Below the pieces are notes generated by a model. That model did not search any database, had not been told where the DNA came from, and was given only the letters and a program-made list of their open reading frames with translations. A program made the position numbers and the translations under genes. A stretch of 42,695 bases of DNA from Deltaproteobacteria bacterium RBG_16_49_23 (GTDB lineage: Bacteria > Desulfobacterota > BSN033 > UBA1163), in NCBI GenBank assembly GCA_001798855.1, contig MGQQ01000118.1, positions 1-42,695 on the forward strand, written 5' to 3'. Every line of letters begins with the position of its first letter. The stretch's first letter is position 1. This document shows positions 41,964-42,695 of this stretch, piece by piece.

Positions 41964-42451
41964 TCAAAATATTCCTCTTCCTCCCTCTCCCACAGGACGA
42001 CAGCCGCCAGGGTGGCGCCGACCTTCTTCACCCTATGCTCGACCGCTATGGAAGTGAGATCTTTAATCACCCGCCCCCGCAGCTTCATCCCCTCAATGGC
42101 CATCTGCCGGACCGTTTCCTCAATCTCTGCCTTTGGCCCACGGGCAGAATATTCCATAATCAATCCCGGATAATCCGGTTTTTCTGGAAGGGCAACCGCC
42201 ACAGCAGAAGCGATGATTTCGCCGGGGACGTCGCTGGTGATGGAGGCGTAAGCTGTCGGGACCAGAGCGCCCGCAGGAAGGGGAACAGGAGAAATCAACT
42301 GGCAACGCGGCGGCACAATACTGCTCATCTTCACCAGGTTGGTATCTCCGATCCCGGCGCGAAGGAGGGCTCCGTCAAAAGCATTCAGAAGGGTGAAACC
42401 TTCTGAATCTCCAGAAACCATAAAATAATGGGTCGGGGTTTTAATGATCAC
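41960..42451 (-). CDS. pdaD: Pyruvoyl-dependent arginine decarboxylase
   Basis: 163 residues, GTG start at 42451 preceded on the minus strand by AAGGAGGAG. The segment [13 protein letters not shown] at residues 38-50 is the self-cleavage site: cleavage between Ser43 and Ser44 would give a beta chain ending in Ser43 and an alpha chain whose N-terminal Ser44 becomes the pyruvoyl cofactor. [26 protein letters not shown] and [26 protein letters not shown] are typical family segments; the catalytic Glu lies in the latter region. It decarboxylates arginine to agmatine for the agmatinase encoded next. The overlap with that gene by four bases supports a dedicated polyamine operon. Confidence 0.93.
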   Translation of the reverse strand: MIIKTPTHYFMVSGDSEGFTLLNAFDGALLRAGIGDTNLVKMSSIVPPRCQLISPVPLPAGALVPTAYASITSDVPGEIIASAVAVALPEKPDYPGLIMEYSARGPKAEIEETVRQMAIEGMKLRGRVIKDLTSIAVEHRVKKVGATLAAVVLWEREEEEYFE

Positions 42452-42553
42452 AGCTCTCCTCCTTCATTTCACATCTGGGTGAAGGCATTTGGGATTTGTG
42501 GTCCACTTCCATTCCTTATTGGTAGCCGCAAGCTTTAGCTTGCGAATATAGCC

Positions 42554-42695
42554 TTAGAAAGAAGGGGGTGAGCTGATCCACAGGATCACCGCTTCCTTCG
42601 AGCCGCTATTATGGAGCCAGTGCTCCTTTTCTGCTGAAAGATAAAAACATTCTCCTTTTTTCAGCTTTAGAACCTCCCTTCCAAAACGAAGGTTA
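42554..42695 (-). CDS. C-terminal cupin domain of a probable XRE-type transcriptional regulator (truncated by window edge)
   Basis: The frame from the right edge to TAA (42554-42556) gives 46 residues that end LSAEKEHWLHNSG, then SKEAVILWISSPPSF. The pattern of Gly-Glu (LKKGECFYLSAEKEHWLHN) followed by a tPPsF ending is that of the small cupin domain at the C-terminus of HTH-cupin regulators, such as PuuR-type repressors. The DNA-binding part lies beyond the window. It is upstream of the polyamine genes on the same strand, so it may control them. Between it and the decarboxylase gene a perfect palindrome, CGCAAGCTTTAGCTTGCG-like, lies at about 42529-42546. Confidence 0.7.
   Translation of the reverse strand, partial: NLRFGREVLKLKKGECFYLSAEKEHWLHNSGSKEAVILWISSPPSF

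Overview
The window reads as part of a chromosome from an anaerobic bacterium of the Desulfobacterota (old Deltaproteobacteria) type. This is inferred from gene content: tripartite TRAP importers of two kinds, an adenylylsulfate-reductase-like flavoprotein with a small ferredoxin, a reductive-dehalogenase-like protein, a MtaA-type methyltransferase, a cytoplasmic molybdoenzyme, and a peroxiredoxin whose active-site codon is an in-frame TGA (selenocysteine). No rRNA, tRNA, CRISPR array, phage gene or intact transposase was seen. Most intergenic gaps over about 150 bp hold small inverted-repeat (MITE-like) elements or copies of a C-run/G-run hairpin repeat.

Layout. (1) 1-8790, plus strand: the 3' end of a phosphonatase-like HAD hydrolase, two class III PLP enzymes, an ABC importer (binding protein, double-domain permease, ATPase) of the iron/2-aminoethylphosphonate type, and a saccharopine-dehydrogenase-like oxidoreductase. 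Together they suggest uptake and catabolism of an aminophosphonate or another amino compound. (2) 8983-12176, minus strand: an MFS transporter, then a NUDIX hydrolase and a DMT/EamA transporter that overlap by a few bases. (3) 12317-32050, plus strand: a FadR-type regulator followed by about 18 kb of co-directional catabolic genes. These fall into three cassettes that each pair an importer with redox enzymes: TAXI receptor + fused TRAP permease + ACMSD-like amidohydrolase + AprA-like flavoprotein/ferredoxin; TAXI receptor + fused TRAP permease + ACMSD-like amidohydrolase + RdhA-like protein; and DctP + MtaA-like methyltransferase + molybdoenzyme and Fe-S subunit + DctQ + DctM + D-2-hydroxyacid dehydrogenase. 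The substrate is unknown. This is the strongest candidate for an undescribed pathway.

(4) 32051-35436: a decayed DUF559 gene, a winged-helix/Fe-S protein with an unusual Cys-rich motif, a non-canonical ureohydrolase, and the selenocysteine peroxiredoxin with a signal peptide. (5) 35553-40802: an apparently more GC-rich block with an IolC-like sugar kinase, an SDR dehydrogenase and a carbohydrate ABC importer (binding protein and two permeases, no ATPase). (6) 40803-42695: an element packed with five palindromes, then on the minus strand agmatinase, pyruvoyl-dependent arginine decarboxylase and the end of a cupin-type regulator, which together form a short arginine-to-putrescine route.

All function calls rest on motifs recognised by eye. 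No database search was run.
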